A DNA stretch of 11,151 bases, from assembly GCA_002377025.1 (NCBI GenBank), contig DFPA01000037.1:9351-20501 (forward strand). The letters are read 5' to 3'. Below the pieces are notes generated by a model, which saw only the letters and a list, made by a program, of their open reading frames with translations, was not told the DNA's origin and made no database searches. Position 1 is the stretch's first letter. Each line of letters opens with the position of its first letter. This DNA is from Patescibacteria group bacterium UBA3527 (lineage in GTDB: Bacteria > Patescibacteriota > Minisyncoccia > Phycocordibacterales > UBA918). Shown in pieces: positions 1 to 5,258 of the stretch. The position numbers and the translations under genes are program-made.

Positions 1-318
1 ATGAAAGCAGTACTAAAAAACTATCGTCAGTCACCTCGTAAGGTTCGTTTAATTGCGGACCTGGTGCGTGGCAAGAAGGTGTCTGAAGCTCTTAATATGC
101 TGAAATTTGTTGACAAAAGAGCGTCCCAGCCTTTTTCTAAAGTGATTTCTTCTGCTCTGGCCAATGCTAAAGACAAAGGAGTCGCTACTGACAACTTAAA
201 AATCAAAACTGTAAAGGTCGACAAAGCAACTACTTATAAACGATTTATGCCTAGGGCTCGCGGTAGTGCGTCTCGCATCAACAAGCGAAACAGTCACATC
301 ACCGTGGAGCTAGGTTAA
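1..318 (+). CDS. rplV: 50S ribosomal protein L22
   Basis: This is large-subunit protein L22, which binds 23S rRNA and lines the peptide exit tunnel with its beta-hairpin. The 105 residues match the family from end to end. The N-terminal YRQSPRKVRLIADLVRGK motif is the classic L22 opening, the hairpin region lies around residues 75-92 (MPRARGSASRINKR), and the protein ends in the usual SHITVELG strand. The ATG is base 1 of the window. The length and the family-like N-terminus suggest that it is the true start, although an upstream start cannot be excluded. It is the first gene here of the S10-type block and is followed 9 nt later by rpsC, so co-transcription is expected. No Shine-Dalgarno site can be judged because the upstream bases are outside the window. 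Confidence 0.95.
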   Translation: MKAVLKNYRQSPRKVRLIADLVRGKKVSEALNMLKFVDKRASQPFSKVISSALANAKDKGVATDNLKIKTVKVDKATTYKRFMPRARGSASRINKRNSHITVELG

Positions 319-327
319 TAACTAGAT

Positions 328-1023
328 ATGACACACGTTGCACATCCATTTATCCAACGCATCGGCATCAATCGTGATTGGCGCAGTCGTTGGTTTGCAG
401 GAGACAAGAAGAAATACCGCGAGTACTTGCGTACCGATGCGGCTATTCGTAAACTCCTTAACAAAAAACTTAAAGGTATGTCCGCGGACATGCTGGAAAT
501 CGAAAGAGACGAAAAAGTCCTTCGTATTATTATTAAGACTTCCAAACCGGGTCTGGTCATCGGTCGTTCTGGTGAAGGAGCAACCAACCTCAAAAAAGAA
601 GTTGATATGCTACTTCGTACTTTGAAACTTTCGGAAAAACCGGATATAAAAATCGACATCGAAGAAGTTCGCAATCCTGAAACCAGTGCTTCTATTGTAG
701 GACAAATGGTGGTGGAGGGCTTAGAGAAGCGCATGCCCTTTCGTCGCGTCTTGAAACAGACAGTAGAAAAGGTGATGGCCAATCGAGACGTCAAGGGGGT
801 ACGTATTATCGTATCTGGTCGTCTGGGTGGCGCAGATATGGCTCGTCGTGAGGAGTTGAAGAAAGGTCGAATTCCACTACAAACCCTAAGGGCTGATATT
901 GACTTCGCTCGTGAGCGGGCCGTACTGCCTTATGGTGTTATTGGTATCAAGGTTTGGATTTACCGTGGCGATGTCTTTGTAGACAGAAAAGGTGCGGTAA
1001 AGAATGACTCTAAAACTAACTAA
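328..1023 (+). CDS. rpsC: 30S ribosomal protein S3
   Basis: This is small-subunit protein S3, located at the mRNA entry side of the 30S head, where it contributes to mRNA unwinding. The 231 residues begin with the typical HPFIQRIGINRDWRSRWFA. A type-2 KH domain follows, with its GxxG loop in VIGRSGEGATNLKKE (about residues 76-91). The C-terminal domain has the conserved GRLGGADMARREELKKGRIP run (about 165-184) and ends in GVIGIKVWIYRGDV. The length is typical. The gene lies 9 nt after rplV and 6 nt before rplP. The sequence before the ATG (taataactagat) shows no Shine-Dalgarno motif, as for most genes in this window. Confidence 0.97.
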   Translation: MTHVAHPFIQRIGINRDWRSRWFAGDKKKYREYLRTDAAIRKLLNKKLKGMSADMLEIERDEKVLRIIIKTSKPGLVIGRSGEGATNLKKEVDMLLRTLKLSEKPDIKIDIEEVRNPETSASIVGQMVVEGLEKRMPFRRVLKQTVEKVMANRDVKGVRIIVSGRLGGADMARREELKKGRIPLQTLRADIDFARERAVLPYGVIGIKVWIYRGDVFVDRKGAVKNDSKTN

Positions 1024-1029
1024 ACCACC

Positions 1030-1464
1030 ATGTTATTTCCGAAAAAAGTAAAGCACCGCAAGTGGCAAATTGGTCGCAAGAGTCCTGAGAAATTGGCTCG
1101 TCCGGACACTCGTGGGGTAACAGTGGCTTTTGGTTCATACGGACTTAAGGCAACCACTCCTTCTCGCGTACGGTCAAATCAGATCGAGGCTGCGAGACGA
1201 GTGATCTCAAGGACATTGGGAAAAACAGGAAAGATTTGGATTCGTATTTTTCCAGACAAGCCAATCACTAAGAAACCTGCCGAGGTAGGCATGGGTAAGG
1301 GTAAGGGTGATCCTGACCACTTTGTGTTCGAAGTACGCCCTGGTCGAATTTTGTTCGAAGTTGATGGTGTAACAGAAGAGGTAGCAAGAGAAGCTATGCG
1401 TAAAGCAGCAGCCAAGCTGCCATTGAAGGCACGTTTTGTAACTCGCGAAGAAACTCGCACCTAG
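1030..1464 (+). CDS. rplP: 50S ribosomal protein L16
   Basis: This is large-subunit protein L16, which sits near the A-site tRNA elbow and is needed for late 50S assembly and peptidyl transferase function. The 144 residues start MLFPKKVKHRKWQIGR, which aligns with the family start (MLxPKRxKxRKxxrG). The protein contains the conserved IWIRIFPDKPITKKPAE and MGKGKGDPDHFVFEV segments, followed by the VRPGRILFEVDGV strand. The length is slightly above the usual 136-140 because of a short C-terminal tail. Only 6 nt separate it from rpsC, and rpmC follows after 4 nt, which indicates one transcript. The bases before the ATG (aactaaaccacc) contain no Shine-Dalgarno sequence. Confidence 0.97.
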   Translation: MLFPKKVKHRKWQIGRKSPEKLARPDTRGVTVAFGSYGLKATTPSRVRSNQIEAARRVISRTLGKTGKIWIRIFPDKPITKKPAEVGMGKGKGDPDHFVFEVRPGRILFEVDGVTEEVAREAMRKAAAKLPLKARFVTREETRT

Positions 1465-1468
1465 GATT

Positions 1469-1660
1469 ATGACAGACATGAAAAAAATCAGAGCTATGAG
1501 TGAGAAAGATCTAACGAAATTCATAGCGGAAAAGAGGGAGGAGTTGCGCGCTCACCGCTTTGGTACAGGAGGACGCAACGTGGCAGCTGCACGTGGAGCT
1601 AGAAAAGATATCGCTCGAGCGTTGTCAATTGGTACTACTAAAGGTAAAGAAGCTAATTAA
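1469..1660 (+). CDS. rpmC: 50S ribosomal protein L29
   Basis: This is L29, a small two-helix protein near the exit of the nascent-peptide tunnel, next to L23 and the SRP/trigger-factor docking site. The 63 residues show the family pattern: an N-terminal helix with MSEKDLTKFIAEKREELRAHRFG, then a second helix (VAAARGARKDIARALSI) corresponding to the usual R-xx-KK-xIAR-xxT motif. A second ATG at 1478 is in frame three codons later. The first is chosen because it lies 4 nt after the rplP stop. The identification rests on the motifs and on the standard position between L16 and S17. Confidence 0.93.
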   Translation: MTDMKKIRAMSEKDLTKFIAEKREELRAHRFGTGGRNVAAARGARKDIARALSIGTTKGKEAN

Positions 1661-1668
1661 TCGTACTT

Positions 1669-1920
1669 ATGGATAAAACAACAGAGACGAACCAAAACAA
1701 AGGACGGGTGTTGCGTGGTACTGTAGTAGGTACCAATATGAAAGACACTTGTACTGTGGCCGTAGAACGATACGTTCAGCATCCAAAGTACAAGAAATAT
1801 CAACGCCTGAGTAAGAAGTATTTGGTACATGATGCAGGTAATACTGCAGCTGTAGGTGACAAGGTCGAAATCAAGGAGGTGGCTCCTATTAGCAAGCGTA
1901 AGCACTTCACAATAGTTTGA
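1669..1920 (+). CDS. rpsQ: 30S ribosomal protein S17
   Basis: This is small-subunit protein S17, an OB-fold protein that binds 16S rRNA in the 5' domain early in 30S assembly. The 83 residues contain GRVLRGTVVGTNMKDTCTVAVERYVQHPKYKKYQRLSKKYLVHD (residues about 12-55, split here from the longer match) and end with VGDKVEIKEVAPISKRKHFTIV, the expected C-terminus. The gene closes the S10-type block. It stops with TGA followed at once by in-frame TAA, a tandem stop. The 136 nt after it contain no gene but a structured RNA leader, so this is a natural boundary between the S10 and spc parts of the cluster. Confidence 0.96.
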   Translation: MDKTTETNQNKGRVLRGTVVGTNMKDTCTVAVERYVQHPKYKKYQRLSKKYLVHDAGNTAAVGDKVEIKEVAPISKRKHFTIV

Positions 1921-1960
1921 TAAGTGTTATGAGTGAAACGAATCAGACTTATCCAACCAA

Positions 1961-2008
1961 GTGAAATACGAAAGCGAAGCTTTCGTCAGTCGCAAAGCGA
2001 CATTTCAC
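1961..2008 (+). promoter_or_regulatory. Three-way-junction RNA leader upstream of rplN
   Basis: The rpsQ-rplN spacer contains three nested perfect helices. An outer stem pairs 1961-1967 (GTGAAAT) with 2002-2008 (ATTTCAC). Inside it, ACGAAAGC (1968-1975) pairs with GCTTTCGT (1979-1986) around a GAA loop, and GTCGC (1989-1993) pairs with GCGAC (1997-2001) around an AAA loop. Only two bases (1987-1988) are unpaired at the junction. Twenty base pairs without a mismatch in 48 nt is far beyond chance. It lies 48 nt upstream of the rplN start. By analogy with ribosomal-protein leaders it is probably a cis-regulatory element for rplN and what follows. The ligand is unknown. Confidence 0.75.
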
Positions 2009-2056
2009 CGGGTAAGATTGTTTCTAAATTCACATTTGCTCATTAAGAAAAATCTT

Positions 2057-2428
2057 ATGATTCAACCGCAAACAATTGTTAAAATCACTGATAACTCTGG
2101 TGCCAAGCTTGGACGTGTCTTCAAGGTTCTTGGAGGTTCCAAGAAGCGCTACGCTGAGATCGGTGAAATGGTGGTTCTTTCGGTGCAAACTGCAGAGCCA
2201 CGCAAGCAAGTAAAGAAAAAAGATGTAGTATACGGAGTAGTTGTACGACAACGCAAGCCTTTTCGTCGCAAGGATGGTTCTTACGTAAGCTTCGATGACA
2301 ACGCCGTAGTATTGGTCGAAAAAGAAAAGAAGGAGCCACGCGCAAACCGCGTATTTGGCCCAATTCCACGAGAATTGTCAGAAGCGGGATATCAAAAGAT
2401 AGTCTCACTAGCCCCAGAAGTGGTCTAA
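2057..2428 (+). CDS. rplN: 50S ribosomal protein L14
   Basis: This is L14, a five-stranded barrel protein that binds 23S rRNA near the sarcin-ricin region and forms an intersubunit bridge. It is also the docking site of the silencing factor RsfS. From the ATG at 2057 the protein is 123 residues, against the usual 122, and starts MIQPQTIVKITDNSGAKLGR, exactly where L14 proteins start. Other landmarks are RRKDGSYVSFDDNAVVLVE and VFGPIPRELSE, followed by YQKIVSLAPEVV at the C-terminus. The reading frame stays open upstream to a GTG at 1961, but that stretch is the RNA leader and does not look like protein. As in E. coli, rplN opens the spc-type block. Confidence 0.96.
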   Translation: MIQPQTIVKITDNSGAKLGRVFKVLGGSKKRYAEIGEMVVLSVQTAEPRKQVKKKDVVYGVVVRQRKPFRRKDGSYVSFDDNAVVLVEKEKKEPRANRVFGPIPRELSEAGYQKIVSLAPEVV

Positions 2429-2436
2429 AACTTCCA

Positions 2437-2542
2437 AAATGAGCGCAGCTCCATTACTTTCAGAAAATTTTTTCAGTCGTCGTAGTTCTATCTACGCCTT
2501 CCTCAAAAATTTTCCTCCAAGTAACGCATCTGCATCTCATTT
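2437..2542 (+). promoter_or_regulatory. Long rod-like RNA hairpin between rplN and rplX
   Basis: The 156-nt spacer before rplX folds as a single extended hairpin with consecutive helices. These pair 2437-2443 with 2536-2542 (AAATGAG/CTCATTT), 2445-2448 with 2530-2533 (GCAG/CTGC), 2454-2459 with 2519-2524 (TTACTT/AAGTAA), 2463-2472 with 2505-2514 (GAAAATTTTT/AAAAATTTTC), and 2481-2485 with 2492-2496 (CGTAG/CTACG). That gives 32 base pairs, all in register and separated by internal loops. There is no open reading frame in it. Its position, 43 nt before the rplX start, suggests a post-transcriptional control element for rplX-rplE. This is an inference; no known leader family is recognised. Confidence 0.65.
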
Positions 2543-2584
2543 ATGTAAGTTTTAGTTCTCAAAATTAGGGATGATAAAAACACT

Positions 2585-2884
2585 ATGAAAATCAAAAAAG
2601 GAGATTCAGTGATAATTATCGCTGGCAAGGACAAAGGAAAGACTGGTACTGTGATCGAAACCTTGCCTTCTGAAGACTCTGTAGTAGTCGAGGGGGTAAA
2701 TAAAGTCACCAAGCACCAGAAAAACCGCCGCGTACGTTCCCAAGGGCAAATCATCGAGAGAGAAATGCCGATACACGTATCAAATGTCGCTCTTTCCGAG
2801 GGTGGCAAGCCGGTACGAGTACGTATGGAAGTACAAGATGGTAAGAAAGTAAGAGTATCAGCTAAGTCTGGCAAGGCTATCTAA
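2585..2884 (+). CDS. rplX: 50S ribosomal protein L24
   Basis: This is L24, one of the two assembly-initiator proteins of the 50S subunit, which binds the 5' domain of 23S rRNA. The 99 residues begin MKIKKGDSVIIIAGKDKGKTGTV, the KOW motif that defines the family, followed by the conserved VVVEGVNKVTKHQK segment and a GQIIEREMPIHVSNVAL strand. The length is typical. The start is the only ATG compatible with the KOW domain. It is preceded by a long structured spacer and followed 12 nt after its stop by rplE. The purine-rich tagggatgataaa upstream is not a convincing Shine-Dalgarno site. Confidence 0.95.
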   Translation: MKIKKGDSVIIIAGKDKGKTGTVIETLPSEDSVVVEGVNKVTKHQKNRRVRSQGQIIEREMPIHVSNVALSEGGKPVRVRMEVQDGKKVRVSAKSGKAI

Positions 2885-2896
2885 TAAACCAGTATT

Positions 2897-3451
2897 ATGA
2901 AAAACATGAAAGAAACACTAGCTGGCGCGTTCGAAGCTCTAAAGGAAAAGCTCGGATACAAGAACAAGATGCAGGCTCCGCGCCTAGTGAAGGTGGTGGT
3001 ATCTACCGGTACGGGAAAAGTCGAGGACAAAGCGAAGATTGCTTTAATTCAAGATCGTCTGGCTCGTATTACCGGCCAAAAAGCATCAGCTCGCCCAGCC
3101 AGAAAGTCAATTGCGACTTTTAAACTGCGCGAAGGAGATATTATCGGTTATCAGGTTACATTGCGTGGTGCCAGAATGTATGACTTTCTCGATAAGCTCA
3201 TTCATGTGGCATTACCACAAACAAGAGACTTTCGAGGTCTCAAGGTAACTGCTATTGATGACATGGGCAACTATACCATTGGTATCAAGGAACACACAAT
3301 TTTCCCGGAATGTGCAGATGAAGAGTTAAAGGACGTATTCTCTCTGGCTATTACTTTGGTAACTACAGCCAAGACCAAAGAAGAGGCGGAAGCATTTCTT
3401 AGGTATATTGGATTGCCACTACAGAAAGCGGAGACAGAAGAATCTGTATAG
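2897..3451 (+). CDS. rplE: 50S ribosomal protein L5
   Basis: This is L5, which binds 5S rRNA (helix III/loop C) and contacts P-site tRNA in the central protuberance. The 184 residues include the conserved APRLVKVVVSTGTGK near residue 28, then ITGQKASARPARKSIATFKLREGD (about 58-81; the family's TGQkp..t.a.ksia.fklReG motif). LRGARMYDFLDKLI follows, then LPQTRDFRGL and EHTIFPE. An alternative ATG lies 9 nt downstream at 2906. In E. coli the S8 translational operator overlaps the rplE start. No such structure is visible at this rplE start; the S8-like site here is after rplE instead. Confidence 0.96.
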   Translation: MKNMKETLAGAFEALKEKLGYKNKMQAPRLVKVVVSTGTGKVEDKAKIALIQDRLARITGQKASARPARKSIATFKLREGDIIGYQVTLRGARMYDFLDKLIHVALPQTRDFRGLKVTAIDDMGNYTIGIKEHTIFPECADEELKDVFSLAITLVTTAKTKEEAEAFLRYIGLPLQKAETEESV

Positions 3452-3472
3452 CTACAAGGATACAAATGGAAG

Positions 3473-3512
3473 GCGACAAAAAATTCATGAATTTTCATGA
3501 ATTTTTTGTCGC
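3473..3512 (+). terminator. Perfect 18-bp hairpin downstream of rplE (terminator-like)
   Basis: Positions 3473-3490 are the exact reverse complement of 3495-3512, leaving a 4-nt ATTT loop. The base of the stem is GCGAC/GTCGC and the rest is A/T-rich, including a run of six A opposite six T. It begins 21 nt after the rplE stop. There is no U-tract after the stem (gctggaagc follows), so it is not a classical intrinsic terminator. It could be a weak terminator, an mRNA 3'-end stabiliser or a processing site. It directly precedes a promoter-like sequence, which supports a transcript boundary here. Confidence 0.5.
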
Positions 3513-3519
3513 TGGAAGC

Positions 3520-3547
3520 TTGCAAAATCGTGATTTAAGCGTATAGT
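3520..3547 (+). promoter_or_regulatory. Candidate internal promoter for rpsN-rpsH-rplF
   Basis: TTGCAA (3520-3525) and TATAGT (3542-3547) are separated by 16 nt and resemble a housekeeping sigma -35/-10 pair; the -10 matches TATAAT in five of six positions. Transcription would start near 3554, giving a leader of about 84 nt that contains a small CGGG/CCCG hairpin (3558-3570) and the S8-type hairpin. The hairpin just upstream could insulate it from rplE. The evidence is sequence similarity only. Confidence 0.45.
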
Positions 3548-3582
3548 AACTGGCACTCGGGGGTAACCCGTTAAATTATTAG

Positions 3583-3616
3583 GAGGCAAGTCATCACCAC
3601 TAGATGATACTGCCTC
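3583..3616 (+). promoter_or_regulatory. S8-binding-site mimic (16S helix 21-like hairpin), probable S8 operator
   Basis: This hairpin reproduces the S8-binding core of 16S rRNA helix 21. The lower stem is GAGGC (3583-3587) with GCCTC (3612-3616). Next comes an unpaired A (3588, equivalent to E. coli A595), then A3589-T3611 (A596-U644) and G3590-C3610 (G597-C643). T3608 and A3609 are extra (U641, A642), followed by T3591-A3607 and C3592-G3606 (598-640, 599-639) and an upper stem ATC/GAT with a 7-nt loop. In the E. coli rRNA complex the triples A595-(A596-U644) and U641-(G597-C643) and the base A642 are the specificity elements, and all are present. The hairpin ends 21 nt before the rpsN ATG; rpsH is the next gene. 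Binding of excess S8 would be expected to repress translation here. Confidence 0.85.
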
Positions 3617-3637
3617 GCACATAAAAACCTAAAGATA

Positions 3638-3823
3638 ATGGCACGAAAATCAATCGTGGTAAGGGCGCAGCGTGAACCAAAATATAAGTCTCGCGTGGTA
3701 CGCCGTTGTGTTACTTGCGGAAGAAAGCATGGGTATATGCGCGATTTCGACATGTGTCGAATTTGTTTCCGTGAGGCTGCACACGAAGGTCATATCCCAG
3801 GTGTTAAGAAAAGTAGCTGGTAA
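3638..3823 (+). CDS. rpsN: 30S ribosomal protein S14, zinc-binding type
   Basis: This is S14 of the short zinc-binding type, located in the 30S head near S3 and S10. The 61 residues match the standard length of that class. Two CxxC pairs, CVTC (residues about 24-27) and CRIC (about 40-43), form the zinc ribbon, and GVKKSSW is the characteristic C-terminus. The start MARKS is family-typical. It follows an 186-nt spacer that holds a hairpin, a promoter-like sequence and the S8-type operator. Its stop is followed by one T and then the rpsH ATG (TAATATG), so the two genes are probably translationally coupled. The symbol rpsZ is also used for this form. Confidence 0.96.
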   Translation: MARKSIVVRAQREPKYKSRVVRRCVTCGRKHGYMRDFDMCRICFREAAHEGHIPGVKKSSW

Positions 3824-3824
3824 T

Positions 3825-4220
3825 ATGGTAAGCGACACAATCGGAGATTTGATCATTCAAATCCAAAACGCAGGAGCTGTTGGTAAGGCGGAAATAGCTC
3901 TGCCATACTCTAAACTTCGACACTCTATTGCCGATAAGTTGGCAGAAATAGGCTATGTAGATAGTGTTTCTACCAAGGGCGAGGGAGTAGATAAGAAACT
4001 AGTCATCACTCTAAAATACAATGAGGCTGGTCGCCATAATATTGGTGGGGTGAAGCGTATCAGCAAGCCGGGTCGACGTCTGTACGCAAAGGTATCAGAA
4101 ATTTATCCAGTTAAATTTGGTAAAGGGAGTCTCATTCTGTCTACGCCAGCCGGTATTTTGACCGATGAGGAAGCGAGAAAGCAAAATGTAGGTGGCGAGC
4201 GTCTCTTTATGATTTGGTAA
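3825..4220 (+). CDS. rpsH: 30S ribosomal protein S8
   Basis: This is S8, a primary 16S rRNA-binding protein of the central domain that recognises helix 21 and in many bacteria represses spc-operon translation. The 131 residues begin MVSDTIGDLIIQIQNAG, matching the family (mxDpiaDmLtriRNA). The C-terminal domain ends in STPAGILTDEEARKQNVGGERLFMIW, containing the rRNA-contacting STPxGvlTdxeAr and GGe motifs. The frame is open upstream into rpsN, but the start at 3825 is fixed by the conserved N-terminus and by the TAATATG junction. The helix-21-like hairpin 5' of rpsN is its likely autoregulatory target. rplF follows after a single base. Confidence 0.97.
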   Translation: MVSDTIGDLIIQIQNAGAVGKAEIALPYSKLRHSIADKLAEIGYVDSVSTKGEGVDKKLVITLKYNEAGRHNIGGVKRISKPGRRLYAKVSEIYPVKFGKGSLILSTPAGILTDEEARKQNVGGERLFMIW

Positions 4221-4221
4221 T

Positions 4222-4755
4222 ATGAGTAGACTAGGAAAACAACCAATAGAATTACCAAACGGGGTAGAAGCTACTCTGGCGGATGGTACTTTGACTATAA
4301 AAGGAACTAAAGGAACTCTGACTCGTAATTTTCGTGATGATGTGGCAATCAAGGTGGAAGGAAACACCATAGTTCTAACACCGGATCCGAAGAGCGATTT
4401 ATCACCGGCACTTTGGGGAACCTATGCTTCACATGTGAACAATATGGTGATGGGAGTGAGTGAAGGTTTCGAAAAGAAGCTCGAGATTGAAGGAGTGGGA
4501 TACCGCGCAGAGATGAAGGGTCGTACTTTGGTCTTGAACGTAGGTTTTTCACATCCTGTGGAGCTGGAAGTTCCGGAGGGACTGGAAACAGTTGTGGAAA
4601 AAAACACTATTACAGTAACCGGCGCCGACAAAGAAACAGTGGGTCAGTTTGCTGCTAATATCCGCAAGGTGAAGAAGCCGGAGCCATACAAAGGTAAGGG
4701 TATTCACTATGTGGGCGAGTATATTATTCGTAAGCAAGGTAAGAAAGCGGTTTAA
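4222..4755 (+). CDS. rplF: 50S ribosomal protein L6
   Basis: This is L6, a two-domain protein that binds 23S rRNA close to the sarcin-ricin loop and the factor-binding site. The 177 residues start MSRLGKQPIELPNGVEATL, the expected opening. The two homologous domains are followed by the diagnostic RKVKKPEPYKGKGIHYVGE near residues 149-167, then IRKQGKK at the end. The start is separated from the rpsH stop by one base, in the same TAATATG arrangement as at the rpsN-rpsH junction. The stop codon lies inside one arm of a 9-bp inverted repeat (4748-4756 with 4778-4786) that opens the spacer before rplR. Confidence 0.96.
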   Translation: MSRLGKQPIELPNGVEATLADGTLTIKGTKGTLTRNFRDDVAIKVEGNTIVLTPDPKSDLSPALWGTYASHVNNMVMGVSEGFEKKLEIEGVGYRAEMKGRTLVLNVGFSHPVELEVPEGLETVVEKNTITVTGADKETVGQFAANIRKVKKPEPYKGKGIHYVGEYIIRKQGKKAV

Positions 4756-4786
4756 ATAAGGAGCAAAGCGACTATATTTTAAACCG
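4748..4786 (+). promoter_or_regulatory. Inverted repeat with promoter-like -10 box at the rplF end
   Basis: CGGTTTAAA (4748-4756) is the exact reverse complement of TTTAAACCG (4778-4786), with 21 nt between. The enclosed sequence has AAGGAG (4758-4763), one of few Shine-Dalgarno-like strings in the window, but no start codon follows at a usable distance. TATATT (4773-4778) matches a -10 box in five of six positions and would put +1 near 4785, at the foot of the next hairpin. No good -35 is visible. The repeat may be an alternative fold, a processing site, or chance. Confidence 0.35.
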
Positions 4787-4861
4787 TCCAGCCCCATTTC
4801 GGGCGACATGCGCGCCGAATAGGGTAATAGCATGAGCCCGAATCAAGAAATGGAGCTGGGC
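4786..4861 (+). promoter_or_regulatory. Structured RNA leader upstream of rplR
   Basis: The rplF-rplR spacer (122 nt) contains a long bulged hairpin. Bases 4786-4799 pair with 4848-4861 (one C-A mismatch at 4793/4854, one G-U). Next CGGGC (4800-4804) pairs with GCCCG (4836-4840), leaving a 7-nt bulge AATCAAG on the 3' side, and CATGC (4807-4811) pairs with GCATG (4830-4834) around an 18-nt loop. The structure ends 16 nt before the rplR start, a position from which it could control translation. Part of its 3' strand resembles 5S rRNA near loop C, the binding region of L5 and L18, which would suit an L18 feedback site. That link is speculative. Confidence 0.65.
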
Positions 4862-4877
4862 CAGACACAAAAACAAT

Positions 4878-5231
4878 ATGACAACAAAAACACAAAGCAA
4901 AGCCATGCAACGGATCACGCGCCACAAACGCGTACGTGCTCGTATCAAAGGAACAGAGGCTCGTCCTCGACTCGCAGTTTTTCGCAGTAACAAATTTCTG
5001 TATGCACAGGTTATCAACGACGATTTAGGTGTCACAATCGCAGCAGCAGATACCAGAAAGAGTAAGGCAAAGTCAGCCTCAGATAGAGCCAAAGAGTTGG
5101 GTAAAAATATCGCCGATGCTTTGAAGGATAAAAAAGTGGATGCGGTAGTATTTGATCGTGGTGGTTTTCAGTATAAAGGAACCATTGCCGTATTTGCTGA
5201 CGCCGCCAGAGAGGCAGGACTCAAGTTCTAG
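4878..5231 (+). CDS. rplR: 50S ribosomal protein L18
   Basis: This is L18, which binds 5S rRNA and attaches it to the 50S central protuberance together with L5. The 117 residues show the basic N-terminal tail (RITRHKRVRARIKGTEARPRL, split by family as RhkRvR.ki.GT..rPRL), then the conserved AVFRSNKFLYAQVIND strand. A helix around AKELGKNIADALKDK follows, and the DRGGFQYKGTIAVFADAARE motif with AGLKF at the end. The length is typical. It follows a structured spacer and is 27 nt ahead of rpsE. Confidence 0.96.
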   Translation: MTTKTQSKAMQRITRHKRVRARIKGTEARPRLAVFRSNKFLYAQVINDDLGVTIAAADTRKSKAKSASDRAKELGKNIADALKDKKVDAVVFDRGGFQYKGTIAVFADAAREAGLKF

Positions 5232-5258
5232 TCCTAAATTATTGATTATTAAAAAACT

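Noticed and set aside
1918..1923. Possible TGA reassignment to glycine (code 25), since the only TGA stop is followed by TAA
   Set aside because: No gene has an in-frame TGA, glycine is encoded by normal GGN codons, and the tandem stop alone is no evidence for recoding.
1961..1986. Mimicry of the 23S sarcin-ricin loop (AGUACGAGAGGA) by the rplN leader, which would suit L14 binding
   Set aside because: The strings share several bases, but the leader forms a simple 8-bp helix with a 3-nt loop and cannot form the bulged-G motif.
1961..2056. A longer L14 reading frame starting with GTG at 1961, adding 32 residues
   Set aside because: L14 proteins start at MIQ-like sequence, which is at 2057. 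The upstream codons coincide with the three-way-junction RNA and do not look like protein.
3581..3624. AGGAGG at 3581-3586 as a ribosome-binding site for a 6-codon ORF at 3604-3624
   Set aside because: The spacing to the ATG is 17 nt, too long. Most of the motif is explained as part of the lower stem of the S8-type hairpin.
3672..3824. A longer S8 frame starting inside rpsN
   Set aside because: The conserved S8 N-terminus begins at 3825, directly after the rpsN stop. The upstream part is rpsN in another frame.
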